A stretch of DNA of 64,000 nt, from positions 74,051,442 through 74,115,441 of the forward strand of contig NC_133122.1 of the NCBI RefSeq assembly GCF_033568475.1, given 5' to 3'. Positions 11,968 to 23,480 of the stretch are shown piece after piece (the stretch's first letter is position 1; each line of letters opens with the position of its first letter). A program made the position numbers and the translations under genes. Origin of the DNA: Henckelia pumila (taxonomy: Eukaryota; Streptophyta; Magnoliopsida; Lamiales; Gesneriaceae). The notes beneath the pieces are model-generated. The model saw only the letters and a program-made list of their open reading frames with translations, was not told where the DNA came from and searched no databases.

Positions 11968-13312
11968 TGTAGTAGCCCGTGCCCTAATTGAGTAATTAAA
12001 GGATTAATGCTAATTAATTGAATTAGGTATCGGACGAATCGGAAGCTCCGAAGGCACGATCGGAAGCTCCGAACAGGATCGGAAGCTCCGATGAGCGATC
12101 GGAGGCACCGATGTTATTACGTCAGGCATGACGTGTGGTTGGATCGGAAGCTCCGATCAGGACCGGAAGCTCCGATCACCCCTATCCGGAGTCATCAAGT
12201 GATATTTTGACACGTGGCAGATCAGGATCTTTGGAAGCTCCGATGACAGGATCGGACGTTCCGATCGAGGTTCGGACGTTCCGATCAAGGATCGGAAGTT
12301 CCGATCGTTATCTATAAATAGAAGGCCGAGACTTCACTTTCATTTGCCAATTTCGAGTTCTCCTTTCCTTTCTAGTCCTTTTGGAGCTGTTCTAGTCTTC
12401 TTAGGCTTGGTCCGGAGGTCGGAGAGGCGTTCGGTAGTCGTAGCGGAGTTGTGCCCAAGTTCTGGAGGCATCGACATCAAAGGGCTAACGACGGACGAAG
12501 GTATAGCTTTTGCTTCCTATAAATATTTAGGAGTATGCAATAGCTTAGTTAAGGCTTTTAGAGCACTTTAATGATAGTAGTATCATTTGGAAGTGTAGAG
12601 CAGACTATAGGCGTGGACCTAGAGTTGGTAGAGCTTTCACTGTTTTGAGGTACGAAAGTACTGTTTGAGATATCCTGACTGAGTATGCATGTATTATATG
12701 ACTGCATGATTTATATGCCATGATATTATGCTGCATTCATTTGCATCTTGCTGTATCTCCTTCGAGATGTCTGTAGTAGGGTTGTACCCTATCCTGTTAG
12801 TGGATGGACTTTCATCGATTTGGGTCCGGCGTATCCACGGTTATCTCGGTATGGGAGCCACCTCCTGAAGCGACGGCACAGCGTGCTACATACCAGGGCC
12901 CGGTCTGTCTCTGTTATCTGATCCTTGACCTCAAGTCTATAGGGAGTTCACTTTGCATGCATGTATACTCATACTCTCGCACTGAGCGTTTTATGCTCAC
13001 GTCTCGTACTCTGTATTTTTCTGGACACCCTATTCCATGGGGCAGGTTTGAGATTGGACGAGGAGGGTGGATCCAGGAGGGGCTAGTCAGTGGTGGCCAG
13101 CTGGAGCTTCGCTTAGGTTTTATTACTGTTGTTTTGGGTTTATACAGCTATTCGATTTGGTTGTATATTTTTTTTTGGATAAATTACAGATTCCTTTACT
13201 TGGGATTGTATAATGTTATTGGATTCCGCAGTTTTATTCTGATATCTGTTTAATTAAGTTAATTGCATGCATAAGTTCTGTTTAGTAGGTGATCCGGGTA
13301 AGGGTCACTACA
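11968..13312 (+). repeat. 3' LTR of the Tekay element
   Basis: This 1345-bp direct copy of the 5' LTR shows about 16 scattered substitutions and one single-base indel by eye. It is followed by the target duplication CAAGT at 13313-13317. Confidence 0.95.
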
Positions 13313-15004
13313 CAAGTATTCTCCACCTCGATCCGATTGAAGTGCTTTAATACTTTTATCTAGCTTGTTTTCTACTTCAGCCTTGAATTCTTTGAACTTT
13401 TCAAATGCTTCAGACTTATATTTCATTAAATATAAATACCCATACCTTGAATAATCATCAGTAAAGGTAATGAAGTAGGTGTGGCCATATTGAGTACCAA
13501 CTCTAAATGGACCACTAACATCTGTATGGATCAAATCCAACATATTTTGACTACGCTCAAGTTTCCCCTTAAAAGGAGATTTAGTCATTTTTTCTTTCAG
13601 GCAGGATTCACAAGTAGGTAGAGAGTTAATATCAGACATATCAAACATGCCCTCTCCCACTAGCTTGTTCATCCTTCTTGAGGAAATATGACCTAGCCTA
13701 GCATGCCAAAGGTTTGCCGGGTTTTGACTATCGATTTTCCTTTTGTTTGTTGTTGCCGGTTTATCAACATAATTTATTGGAACGTCTTTTAGTTTTAAGT
13801 TATATAGATCGTTTTCAAGTTGTCCATTTCCAATCAAACATTCATTCTTGTAAATATTGCAAATCCCATTCACAAAATTGCAAGAATAACCATCTCTATC
13901 TAGCATAGAAACAGAAATAATGTTTTTAATCAAATCTGGAACAAATAAAACATCTCTCAAAAGTAACTTAAAATCGTTCTGCAAAATTAAATAAATATCT
14001 CCCACAGCTTTAGCTTCAACTCTGGAACCATTTCCGAGCCTCAGCTGGGTCTCACCCATTCTAAGCCTGCGACTTCTTGTCATCACCTGCAAATCATTGC
14101 AAATGTGAGATCCACATCCGGTATCCAATACCCAAGAAGTAGTATTAAGTGAAACATTTATTTCAATATAGAACATACCCTTCGCAGTTCGCAACTGCTC
14201 TAGATATTCCTTGCAGTTACGCTTCCAATGACCGGGCTTCTTGCAGTAATGGCAAACATCCTTGGACTTTTCCATGTTTGAAGCCTTTGTCTTGTACTTC
14301 TTCTCGGGTTCGATTTTCTTGGGTGGGGCAGAACGTTTCTTACCCTTTGTACTTGGCCCCTTCTTAGCAGAAGAAGAGGAGCCCACCAAGAAAGCCGGTT
14401 TATCCTTCTTTAATGTGGATTCATATGTCACAAGCATATTGACCATCTCTTCAAGGGAGGCCTCTATCTTGTTCATATTGAAATTCACCACAAATCCTTC
14501 AAACGAAGAATGAAGAGATAGAAGTAGTAAGTCCACGTTGAGTTCATGCTCCAACACCAAATCAAGGGTTACCAACTTCTGTATGAGCCAAATCACTCGT
14601 ACCACATGATCACGGACCGAAGTCCCTTCACGCATGTGACACGTCATTAGCTCCTTTACAGTAGCGAACCTTTCAGCCCTCGATTGAGCCCCAAAAAGTT
14701 CCTTGAGTTGTACGTGAATGTCAGCAGCATTCACGGTGTCCTCAAATCGCCTCTGGAGTTCATCAGACATCGAGGCTTGCATATAGCATTTGGCCTTGAT
14801 ATCATGGTCCCACCATGTATCAAGTTTGGCTAACTCTTCCGGACTTATGTCAGCTGGTGCTTCCTTCGGAGGAGATTTTTCTAACACGTAGAGCATCTTC
14901 TCCGAAGTCAAGACAATCTTCAACTTACGGAACCATTCCGTATAGTTTGCGCCAGTCAATTTATTTTGTTCGAGGATCGAGAAAAGTGGATTACGCGAAT
15001 TCAT
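13313..15004 (-). pseudogene. Copia B gag, protease and integrase N-terminal part
   Basis: The frame opens on the minus strand; I take the ATG at 15004 (MNSRNPLFSILEQNKLTG) as the gag start rather than the Met ten codons upstream, because N-terminal NPLF..L...LTG.NY is the usual Copia gag opening. It continues through gag, a CCHC knuckle CHYCKKPGHWKRNC (about 14260-14215), protease WVLDTGCGSH (about 14120), the integrase zinc region HARLGHISSRRM...CESCLKEK, and the first integrase Asp (HTDVSGPF) and second (QSDRGGEY). It stops because the Tekay LTR entered at GGEYL. A CTTTTCAG just upstream of the ATG could be a splice acceptor in the leader. No stop or frameshift is seen in the coding part. 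Confidence 0.9.
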
Positions 15005-16822
15005 CTTTATGAAATACTGAAAAGAAACAGACAAATATCAGTGATTGTTTAATTAATTTACTAAGACATAAAATAGGCGAAATTTATTTTATGAATCTCA
15101 CTCCCACTATTTTAACGATTTCACTACCCTCTGGTGAAAACGGGAAACTGTTTTCCTTAGTGAGAACATGGAGTCCAATTGACAAACTATGGTCCCGAAT
15201 AATATCAGCCAACCATAATTTTCAAAAGGTAGAGCCCAATTGCTTCCAAAGCAACCTCCACGTTTTTACCTCATGTCTAATAAGGGCCCAATAATATGAC
15301 GCCGTTTATTGTGACATGTCAAGATGACCCATCAATATTAAGTTGTGATGGATGGTCGCCATGTGGATCCCCCAATAATATGAGCCGATCCCATGGGAGT
15401 TCCACCCAACTTACAACATGTGTCGATCCAATGTACAGCTTTCAAACGAACGGGCCCCCCCAATAATATGAGCCGAACCGTATCCGCGGGTAGCATCTCA
15501 TACATTGATCGTTGATGGAAGGCAGGAACATTTAAACAAATTTAAATTTCCTTTATTTATCTTGATATCAATTTTAAATCATATTTAAAATGAGGGATTT
15601 TAATTTTGAAAATTTGTCTCATCATTTTAAAATTTTGTATGCTTGCCGGATTCACACAATTTTGTCTAAAACATGCATACAACAATAATATCACATATTA
15701 TATAGGATGATCGATTCCATTTCTAATCGACCCGTGTTTGCCAATCACGAGTCTTAGTCCAATCCTAGGTAATATGCAATATGCAATGCAATCCTATTAC
15801 ATTGTGCTTCCAATTTACATTTCTTCTGTCTTTATTGTCTGCTGGGCCCACCTCCATCTTCAAATCTTCATCTCCCACTAAATCTAATGTATTTACAATA
15901 AATAACAATGACAAGTAGGGGATACATTTTTAAGGGGTGGGAACGGGCCATAAACCAAGCCCACTTTTATTACATATGATAATTCATATTGGGCCATAAA
16001 CCAGGCCCATTAATAAATCCAACAACAATAAAAACAAATGTAAATTCCTAACATACACCTACAAAATTGGTCATGGCAATCGATCATCCTTATCCAATAA
16101 CATTTAATTCAAAATTAATTTATTGGATAACATGCAATGGCAATTTAAATTGTTAAAGGATAAAATCATATTCCATATATAAAATCTTATTTTACATACA
16201 AAATCATATTTTATCTTTCTATCAAATAAAATCATATTTTATCTATAAAATCCAATTTTATACATAAAATCATATTTTACTCAATATATCCATAAGATCA
16301 TATCTTATCATCAATTGTACCAAAAATAATTAATTTCAAAATTCAATTTAACGGATAAAATATTTAAATTTTCCAAAAATTCAAATTTATCCAAAAATCA
16401 ATTTTAAAATTTTCGGACTCGAACAATTCGATCCGACGCCTCGTGGACCAATCAAAAACAATTTTCGATCGGACCAAAAATAGAATTTTAACATATTAAA
16501 TTTTAATTTAAAAATTAAAAATAATTTTTCGCGGGCCGCCCGGGACGTTCCCGGGCTGCCCGCGCCCCAAAGGGCTTGGGTCGGGCAGCCCGGCTGCCCC
16601 TAGGGCAGCGACGATCGCTGCCCTGGACAGCGCCCAGCGCTGCGCTGCGCTGCCCTGGACAGCGCCCAGCGCTGCCCCCCCCCCCGGGCAGCGATCCAAT
16701 CGCTGCCCGGGTTTTGCCCAAAAAAAAAAAATTATTTTTAAAATATTTATTTTGTTTCAAAAACCGAGGCTTAAAAATTTTTTGTACAATCGATTAATTT
16801 AATCGCTTGATCTGAGCAACCT
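15005..16822 (-). mobile_element. Copia B long untranslated leader
   Basis: This 1.8-kb leader lies between the PBS and the gag start. It contains three copies of a CAATAATATGA(G/C)GCCG-like motif (15288, 15372, 15461) and an AT-rich stretch of degenerate AAATCATATTTTA repeats (16160-16330). A very GC-rich block follows at 16528-16722. No convincing ORF is present. Confidence 0.6.
16528..16722. repeat. GC-rich repeat and hairpin block in Copia B leader
   Basis: The block consists of overlapping CGGGCAGC / GCTGCCC units. GCTGCCCTGGACAGCGCCCA occurs twice (about 16617 and 16650), and GGGCAGCGAT/ATCGCTGCCC forms a hairpin near 16685-16710. The flanks are strongly AT-rich, so the block stands out sharply. 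It could be a structured RNA region of the leader, or simply an expansion. Confidence 0.75.
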
Positions 16823-16835
16823 GGCTCTGATACCA
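16823..16835 (-). promoter_or_regulatory. Copia B primer binding site (initiator Met tRNA)
   Basis: The minus strand reads TGGTATCAGAGCC one base after the LTR end TTCTCCAACA (16837). This is a perfect match to the complement of the plant initiator-Met tRNA 3' end. It shows that the interior is transcribed leftward. Confidence 0.9.
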
Positions 16836-16836
16836 C

Positions 16837-17143
16837 TGTTGGAGAACGCGGCGATCAGATCAATCAGGATTGATACCCGGTGAAGCGGAAGTTTAAAAAT
16901 TTTATATGGAACGATTTCATAATAGGTATCAAAACTTTACGATTAAATTGTGCGTGTAAAAATTAAATAACAATTATAAATTTTTACCTCCAATCTCGAA
17001 TCGAGATTATGGACACCAACAGATTGCTCTGCTCTTGTTGTATATCCCTGGAACTGATGGACGAACTGTTCTTCAATCAGGTCTACGAACGGATAATTAA
17101 TCCCTCTGATAGATTGCACTAGAAAATCTATTAGAAGTTTCTA
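16837..17143 (-). repeat. Right fold-back, inner arm (Copia B LTR 3' end, minus sense)
   Basis: These 307 bp are the inverted, gap-free copy of 17970-18276 with roughly ten mismatches by eye. On the minus strand the arm ends CGTTCTCCAACA and is followed by the PBS, as a 5' LTR should be. It is truncated upstream at 17143. Confidence 0.9.
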
Positions 17144-18276
17144 TAAGAAATGGTTTCTTAGTAACACATGCGATGTCACTATTTGATCTTCAAGATGTAT
17201 TGTATAGTTATCAAATCTCGAACGACTCTCGATATACCAATGGTTGTTGATTCGATCGGGATATTTGGATGAAGGGACCGTACTGTACGCTAACCAAAAT
17301 CTATTGGTTCTTGCAGGCACTATCAGTGATACCTAGGGAATCATGGGGCGATGTTGCTAGGCGCTCTTACCATGATTCTATGGGCAAGTCGGAAATTGTT
17401 GTTCCGAGTCACAAGGAGTTGTGAGCCCACGGCTAGCTGTATCCCTGAACCATTGAGGGTCACACAGAGTAATGGATTTTTAATCCCCGTTGAGATAGTT
17501 AAATTTAAAGAGTTAAATTTAATGAACAAAGAAGTTGGACTTCTTAATTATGAGTAGAGGAGTAAGATTTCCTAAAATGACATAGGGATGGGCATTTTTG
17601 GAAATCACTGAATTCGGATTCAAAAAAATTTATCTTAACTTTAAAAGGTGCAGAAATGGTTTCTGTGCACATTGGTGAAATCGGTTTATCAATCGGAGTC
17701 ATGATGAATTTTATATTAATTTCTGAATATGCGGGCTTTGCTTGTCGGGCTTGAAGTTATGACTAATGGGCCCTAAGCTGTTAGCGGCCTACATTATAAA
17801 TAAGTTATTGCAGTACAGAAATTACACACAACAGGTCACAAATTTTCGAAAACCTAGTTATTTTCTCTCAATAGTGGCCGCCCCCTTTTCCCCTCTGGTC
17901 GGTAGAATCCAGTCTGTGAATTTTGAATTACAGTCTGGTTTAACGGATCAAATTCGTTAATTCTCTTCGTAGAAACTTCGAATAGATTTTCTAGTGCAAT
18001 CTATCAGAGGGATTAATTATCCGTTCGTGGACCTGATTGAAGAACAGTTCGTCCATCAGTTCTAGGGATATACAACAAGAGCAGAGCAATCTGTTGGTGT
18101 CCATAATCTCGATTCGAGATTGGAGGTAAAAATTTATAATTGTTATTTAATTTTTACACGCACAATTTAATCGTAAAGTTTTGATACCTATTATGGAATC
18201 GTTCTATATAAAAATTTTAAACTTTCGCTGCACCGGGTATCAATCCTGATTGATCTGATCGCCGCGTTCTCCAACA
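17144..18276 (+). repeat. Copia B outer LTR segment in plus sense
   Basis: After the fold-back junction the sequence reads as an LTR in plus sense: a TATA-like TTATAAATAAG near 17795, then the 3' LTR part ending CGTTCTCCAACA at 18276 and the target duplication CATCA. No PBS follows it, so it is the outer, 3' terminal LTR end of an element inserted in plus sense. The last 307 bp (17970-18276) are the second arm of the right fold-back. Confidence 0.75.
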
Positions 18277-18899
18277 CATCATAGCATGCATGCATGCATA
18301 CTGCATGTGCTTTTCTAAGACGACCAGAAATGGTGAATGACGAATGGTTCCCTGCTTCGTCATTGTGTGAGCCCTTACATTATTTTTACCCTTTGGGACT
18401 CTGGACTATGTCATGAGGTCTAAGCTTGATGATGCTACTTTAGCATGTATCTAATGGTCATGATTGATTCGGCCTGTTGGAGCATTTCTAGGAAAGCGGT
18501 CAAGTTCAAGTTGATTGGCATGTGGACAAGGAAAAGTTTAGTTGGTAACACACTGATATAATATGGCTCATAGGCATGCCGACTAAGTCGAAAATTCAGG
18601 TTTGATATAGTCATGAGCACATTTATATAAATAATCTCGAGATTGTCAAGCTTGCTCTAATATTGAGGGATCAGAGGTGCTTGATTAGGTGCGGCTATGT
18701 AACTTGGGGTACACTGCGAGTTCTTGAGTTCAAGGGTTATATTAGTTTGGTGATGACTTAATATAATTCTGCTCATAGGTTTCTTTTCTCGCTCGGTCGC
18801 ACGCTTTATTCCCTGTATGAAATAATGTGTCATAATACAAGAGAATGTGTTGAAGCGAGTGATCTTCACTTACTCAAAATGTGTATGAGTGGGAGTTAT
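18277..18899 (+). mobile_element. Copia element A 3' untranslated region, second part
   Basis: This continues 2570-3037 after removal of Copia B and one CATCA copy. It ends in a polypurine tract GAGTGGGAG at about 18887-18895, right before the Copia A 3' LTR. No ORF is supported. Confidence 0.65.
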
Positions 18900-19131
18900 T
18901 GGATATTATTGTGATCTTTTAAAGTGTTTGGTATTTTAATTATACCATAATTAAAATATTAGATATATCAATAATATTATCTCATAATATATTATTTGAT
19001 ATAGAATATTTGATATATAAAAGTGCATCCACAGTTTGAGATGGAGTAGAATTCTAATCATACCAGACTAGGTGTCCTATAAATATAGGTACTCCCTAGT
19101 TGGTAGATATAAATTATTCACATTGAATAAT

Positions 19132-21463
19132 TGTAAGGCCCCGAAAATATTAAGTTCTTAATTACGGAATTAGAGATTTAAATTCTGAATTTTGGAAAAT
19201 ATTAATTGGAGATATTATGGAAATTATAGATTTAATTTTCGAGCTGAAAATATTTAATTTGAGAATTTACGGATATTGAGATTTAAATTCCGGGATTCTT
19301 AAATTAAAAGATTAAAATATTTGAATTGGATATTTATGGAATTTAAGATTTAAATTCCATGTTTCTGGAATTAAAGGATTTAATTAGAGGTCGGAAGCTT
19401 GTCGAGGGACTGAATTGCAAATATTCCAAAGCTTAGGGGCCAAAGTGCAATTTCCCTTTGCAAGTGGGAAATCACACGTGTAAGGCATATATACATGTGT
19501 AATGGAATGAATTCAGCAGAAACTCCACCGAGAGCAACCATTTCAGATTTTGCAAGATTGTTCTTCATGTTCAAAAATTGATATCTCAAGATCCGGCTGT
19601 CCGATTTCAAAACCGAGCATAGTTTTGGAATCCTTGCAAGAAGAGCTATACATTGATGTAAGTATCTCTAAGATTCAGTAGGTCTCAAAATTATGATGTT
19701 ATGATGTTGGGAAAAATCAGAATTTGAGTATGTGTTAGTGTTCTTGATGATATAAGCTTTCCGATATCGAAGCCGGAACGAAGAACGGACAACATATGCA
19801 ATTGTTATGATTTTAAGAATATGTTTCGAATGCTTGAACCTTCTGATATGCTGGTATAAGTTGATATATAAGCTGATATGAAGTGAATATGAGTTGTTAT
19901 GATTGAAAGTTTTGATAGTTTTAAGTTTCGGTTACCGAATTTGTACCGTTACGCCGTCAATTTATGTTTGATAAATTCTGGAAATATATGCTGCTGGATT
20001 TCGAAATTAAGTGATGAAATGATATTGATATGAGTTATATATCAATGTTTAGATGATGTTTGAGTTGTTATAATTATTGGTTTCGAACCGTTACGTCGCC
20101 GATTTGAATTTCGATCAAATTAGCAAGCCTTGAGTTGTTGAGCTTCAGAATGAGTTGAATGTAATATTGAATGACTTGATATGAATTTCAGATTGTTCAA
20201 GAATATATCGAGTTCGAGTTCGCACCGATTCGAATCAATTGAAGATTGGTCAAGTTTTGAGTTGCTAGCTTTGATATTTCTATCATTCTATCTAGTGAGT
20301 TGATACAAGCTTGTTGTGTATTGTAGCTTGAGGATTGGAGCTACTTAGCTGTCATGATTGGAAGGTATGATTCGACGATGACCAAAGCAGGGAATGAGCA
20401 TCGAGATGTGTTTGATCTCTCGATCCCTTAAATCACACAATAGTTTCTATTTTATGTGTTTATATGCTTTACTATGCTTTATGTGAGTTATGTGCTTTGA
20501 TTGCCTTACTTGAGTTCTTGAGTGATGGCATGTTTATTAGGCTATGTAGGAGGTGATTGTGTATGGTGTCATCCCGTTGAGCCTAAACGTTCTTCTAGTT
20601 TTGCCTTGATATCGTTGTGAGTTTTAAACATCGATACCGTGTATCTGTGATGAGATTCAAGCATTGATACCTAAAGCCGGGTTTATAACATCAACAAGGA
20701 GTTCTAGCATTGATGGTGAGTGATGTGTTTTAGCATCTAAACCGGTGTCACCTTTGAGCCTTATTCCTTTTTAGCCATTTAATTTATTCTGCATTTCATA
20801 AGGTGTTATTTATGATTTGAAATGCATGCTATGGCTACTTGTGATTATTTATATGTTCCGTCTTTCATACTAAGTCTTTAGACTTACCGGTTTTCCGGCT
20901 GTTGCTTTTTTTTTTTGTGTGTGCATTGCAATAGGTGTTTCAGGGCCAAGTTATAGGAGGCCATGAGCATTGGAAAGAGTTTAGAAGTGGTGCTCCGGGT
21001 TGTGTTGTAGCTTGTTGTGAGAAACTTATTTTTAAACCATGTTGAGTTTGGATGGTATCCAACTTTTGTATTGTATAGCTTTGCATAGTCTAGAGTTGTT
21101 TAGATTATGTGTTGTTGGACCATGGTTTTGGGTAAGTGTATATAGCATTTGTATGTTTGGTATTGTTTACCTTGAAGTCTAGGTTATAAGATAGCAAGAA
21201 AAGAGAAAAGGACAGCACAAGAAAATCTGCAGAATTTTGAACAGGGCTTGGCCGCTCGATCGGTAAAGTTCTACCGATCGAGCGGGGCCTGTTTTTGCTC
21301 AAACCCGAGAATTGGCAATTCTTGCTCGCTCGATCGGTGAAGTTATACCGATCGAGCGAGGGTCATCCTCTTAAATTTTTTTTTTTAATTCTTATGCTTC
21401 TTTTTTTAAATACTGTAATTCTTTTATTATGATATTTTTAGTAGTCGAGCCCGGGGTCCCACA
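19132..21463 (+). mobile_element. Solo LTR of a Ty3/gypsy-type element
   Basis: This 2332-bp unit runs TGTAAGGCCCCGAAAA...GGGGTCCCACA, flanked on both sides by ATAAT (19127-19131 and 21464-21468). No internal region, PBS or coding sequence is present, so it is a solo LTR left by LTR-LTR recombination. It contains two palindromes with the core CGATCGGT.AAG.T.TACCGATCG (about 21255-21285 and 21328-21358), as does the LTR at 1-641. Confidence 0.88.
21255..21360. repeat. Paired CGATCGGTAA palindromes near the solo LTR 3' end
   Basis: Two inverted-repeat units (CCGCTCGATCGGTAAAG ... CTACCGATCGAGCGG, and GCTCGATCGGTGAAG ... TACCGATCGAGCG) lie 70 bp apart. The same arrangement is at about 428-535 in the related LTR. 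Confidence 0.8.
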
Positions 21464-21702
21464 ATAATACACATTACCAAATATTCTCTCTGTGATAATT
21501 CTTGGAACATCGCTAGTTATCCAAGGGTTTAAGGTGTGCACGTGATCAAAATATTCTAGTAATATTTCGACGGCCGCAAAAGGAACAAATTACTGTTCGT
21601 GAGATTTGTTCGTGGAACCTGCATGTAAACCGAGTCAGAGATCCAACGATTGTGTGCCTTATTTTCCGCTGAAAAGGTACACAAAATTTATTGTTTTGGA
21701 CA

Positions 21703-22609
21703 ATAGATTCTAACGCTAACAAAGCCCGAAACAAGAAGATCCAAGATGTCGTTAATCAGATTACCATCTCGACTGAGATTCTCTTTTAGAGACGTCACCG
21801 CTTGGATGGCTATCAAAGAATCAGAATACACCAGTATATTACTCAATCCAAATTGCATCGCCAGCAGCATTTCATGTTTTATAGCAATTAGTTCAGCAGC
21901 CACTACCGAGCCTCGATTGAGAATTCCCCTAGCTTCAGCAGCACAAATACTCCCATGGTGGTCTCTAATAACAACTCGAACACTAAAACATCCAATCTTC
22001 TCATTAAATCCTGCATCTACATCCAGCCTAATCAATCCCATGGGGGTTTCGACCATCTCTTCTCGTTAGATGATAACTAGGACTTGAGACACACTATCAC
22101 ATCTTGCTTTAGGATATTCATTGAGATAGAATACCACCAAATCTGCATTTACCGAATGAAACTTTGATGCGCAAGATGCTTCAATTTACAAACCTCTTTC
22201 CAAATAGCCCTAGTTTGCATTAAAAAAAAGCTCAAACTCATGCTTTACCATATTTTTCTTCATATAAAGCCCACAATAAATGAAGGGCAGCTTACTGCAC
22301 TTCTTCAAAACATGCCAAAGATTGGTCCGTTTTCAAGCTTCATGAGAAATAGGACAGAACAATAGACAGTGAGCAGTCGAACTTTCCAATGAACCACAGA
22401 TAGAACAAGCCTTACTTACCGGAATGTGCCTTTGATATAGATTCAAGTCAATTGGAATGAAATCATCATGACAAGCTCACCAAAGAATATGCGAACTTTT
22501 TGAGGGATATGTATCGCCCAAATCTGTTTCCACCAAGCTTCCAAAGAGTAGGTAGACTGCGACGTCGGGGGTTCTAAACTCCTTGTATTGAGCATATAGC
22601 AAATTTTAC
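21703..22609 (-). pseudogene. L1-type LINE remnant: zinc-binding RT tail and RNase H
   Basis: The minus strand encodes a zf-RVT-like stretch CSICGSLESSTAHCLLFC (about 22400-22345), then an RNase H domain of the plant LINE type: IRLDVDAGFNEKIGCFSV, ARGILNRGSVVAAELIAIKH, LVYSDSLIAIQAV (22056-21705). Stop codons and frameshifts separate the pieces. The RNase H is cut off at about 21703 by Copia A, and the upstream side is cut at 22609 by the CACTA element. The upstream continuation is at 28522-28910. Such RVT_3 modules are common in plant LINE relics and are not cellular genes. Confidence 0.8.
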
Positions 22610-22644
22610 CACTACAACAAATATGTTAATTAACCACACTAAAA

Positions 22645-22955
22645 AGACAACGGTTCTATACACAAACCGTTGTCTTTTGTCCTTTAACAACGGTTTTTAC
22701 AAAAACCGTTGTCGTTGGCCATATTTTAATGAAAAACCACAATGGTTTTTAAAAAACCGTTGTCTATGAGTGGGTTTTTTATGGCCTACGACAACGGTTT
22801 TAATTAACCGTTGTCTATGTACGGAGTCTATGACAACGGTTTTTAAAACCGTTGTCTATGTGCGTGCTTTTGGAACTCTATGACAACGGTTTTTTTAATC
22901 GTTGTCTTTGTGTTTTTTTTTTTAAGTCAAAGGCAACGGTTTTAATGAACCTTTG
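22645..22955. repeat. CACTA left subterminal repeats
   Basis: About a dozen ACAACGGTT / AACCGTTGTC units alternate in orientation, mostly spaced 20-50 bp. They mirror the right subterminal zone. Confidence 0.9.
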
Positions 22956-23142
22956 TGTAAAAATGTTGTGTTTGAATTTTTTTTTAAAATTTAATTAAAT
23001 ATAAATTAGGAAAAAAAATAGGCAGACCAAAACACAAAGTTTCTCTTCTTCTATTCATTCTCAAACGATTTCCCGTCAAACCCTAACCCGATCCCCAATC
23101 TGCCACCCTCGCTTTTATTCTGTGCAGGAGGAATATGACTAC

Positions 23143-23480
23143 CGGAGCTCCGATTCGCTGCTGTGTAGTGGCTCTCAGAGGCGGCCGGATATTGGTTCAC
23201 AGATGTAGTGGCCGTCGGTTCCGATCGGCGCTCGGAGTCTGCTCTGAGATGATAAGGGGAAACGAGAGGGAGAGGCTGAGCATGAGTGAGGGCTTGATGA
23301 ATTTGCTGCTCAGGTTGGATGGAATCAGGGGAATCGATTGGGGGATTAGGGTCTGCAGAAGGGCGTGACGAGAAAGACGATCGCCTTGCAGGAGAAAATT
23401 AATGCTCCGGTTCGCTGCTCTGTAGTGGCTCTATGAGGCGGCCGTGGCCAGATATTGGTTCACAGATGTGGTGGCCATTG
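23143..23480 (+). pseudogene. Captured fragment with BAG-domain-like segment, flanked by a local duplication
   Basis: A frame from 23135 reads MTTGAPIRCCVVALRG, then RERLSMSEGLMNLLLRLDGI (about 23264-23325). After a one-base frame change it continues VTRKTIALQEKIN (about 23361-23400). This resembles the conserved helices of plant BAG chaperone-regulator domains, which have the pattern LLLRLD...G.D...R.LR..V.R.I..LQE..D. The match is from memory and short. The sequence around 23143-23221 is repeated at 23401-23480 with changes and a small insertion. The piece is probably a non-functional host gene copy inside the CACTA element. Confidence 0.45.

Larger units (their letters stand above)
6006..13312 (+). 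mobile_element. Full-length Tekay/Del-type chromovirus (Ty3/gypsy)
   Basis: This 7307-bp element has LTRs of 1346 and 1345 bp, both running TGTAGTAGCCC...GGTCACTACA, and a perfect 5-bp target duplication CAAGT at 6001-6005 and 13313-13317. The order LTR, initiator-Met-like PBS, gag, protease, RT, RNase H, integrase, chromodomain-like tail, PPT, LTR is complete and on the plus strand. I count about 16 differences between the LTRs by eye, near 98.8 percent identity, so it is young. It lies inside the integrase of Copia B in the opposite orientation. One nonsense codon in gag is the only coding lesion seen. Confidence 0.95.
3038..18276 (-). mobile_element. Copia element B, full-length but with inverted interior
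   Basis: The outer ends are TGAAAGAG at 3038 and CTCCAACA at 18276, flanked by the 5-bp target duplication CATCA (3033-3037 and 18277-18281). The coding interior reads on the minus strand: PBS 16823-16835, gag-protease-integrase 15004-13313, pol 6003-3778, PPT 3777-3764. Both terminal blocks are fold-backs: 3038-3352 is the inverted copy of 3449-3763, and 16837-17143 is the inverted copy of 17970-18276. The two outer LTR pieces therefore read plus and the inner ones minus. The left and right blocks do not share sequence as an ordinary LTR pair would. A Tekay element interrupts the integrase. This is a single Copia insertion that was rearranged before or after integration. RT is also inactive (YVND instead of YVDD). 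Confidence 0.8.
18900..21702 (+). repeat. Copia element A 3' LTR, split by a solo LTR
   Basis: The LTR starts near TGGATATTATTG (18900) after the polypurine tract. It has a TATA box CCTATAAATATAGG at about 19076-19089, is interrupted at 19132-21463, and resumes at 21469. The end near 21702 (GTTTTGGACA) is inferred because LINE RNase H coding sequence begins just beyond it. The LTR proper is then about 466 bp. The exact ends are uncertain by a few bases. Confidence 0.65.

Noticed and set aside
16508..16797. GC-rich open frames on both strands
   Set aside because: Ala/Gly/Pro-rich translations of the GCTGCCC repeat block; frames exist only because stops are rare in such sequence.
16823..16835. 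Short tRNA-like matches (TGGTATCAGAGCC and TGGCGCCGTTGCC) as tRNA genes
   Set aside because: They are primer binding sites next to LTR ends; no cloverleaf surrounds them.
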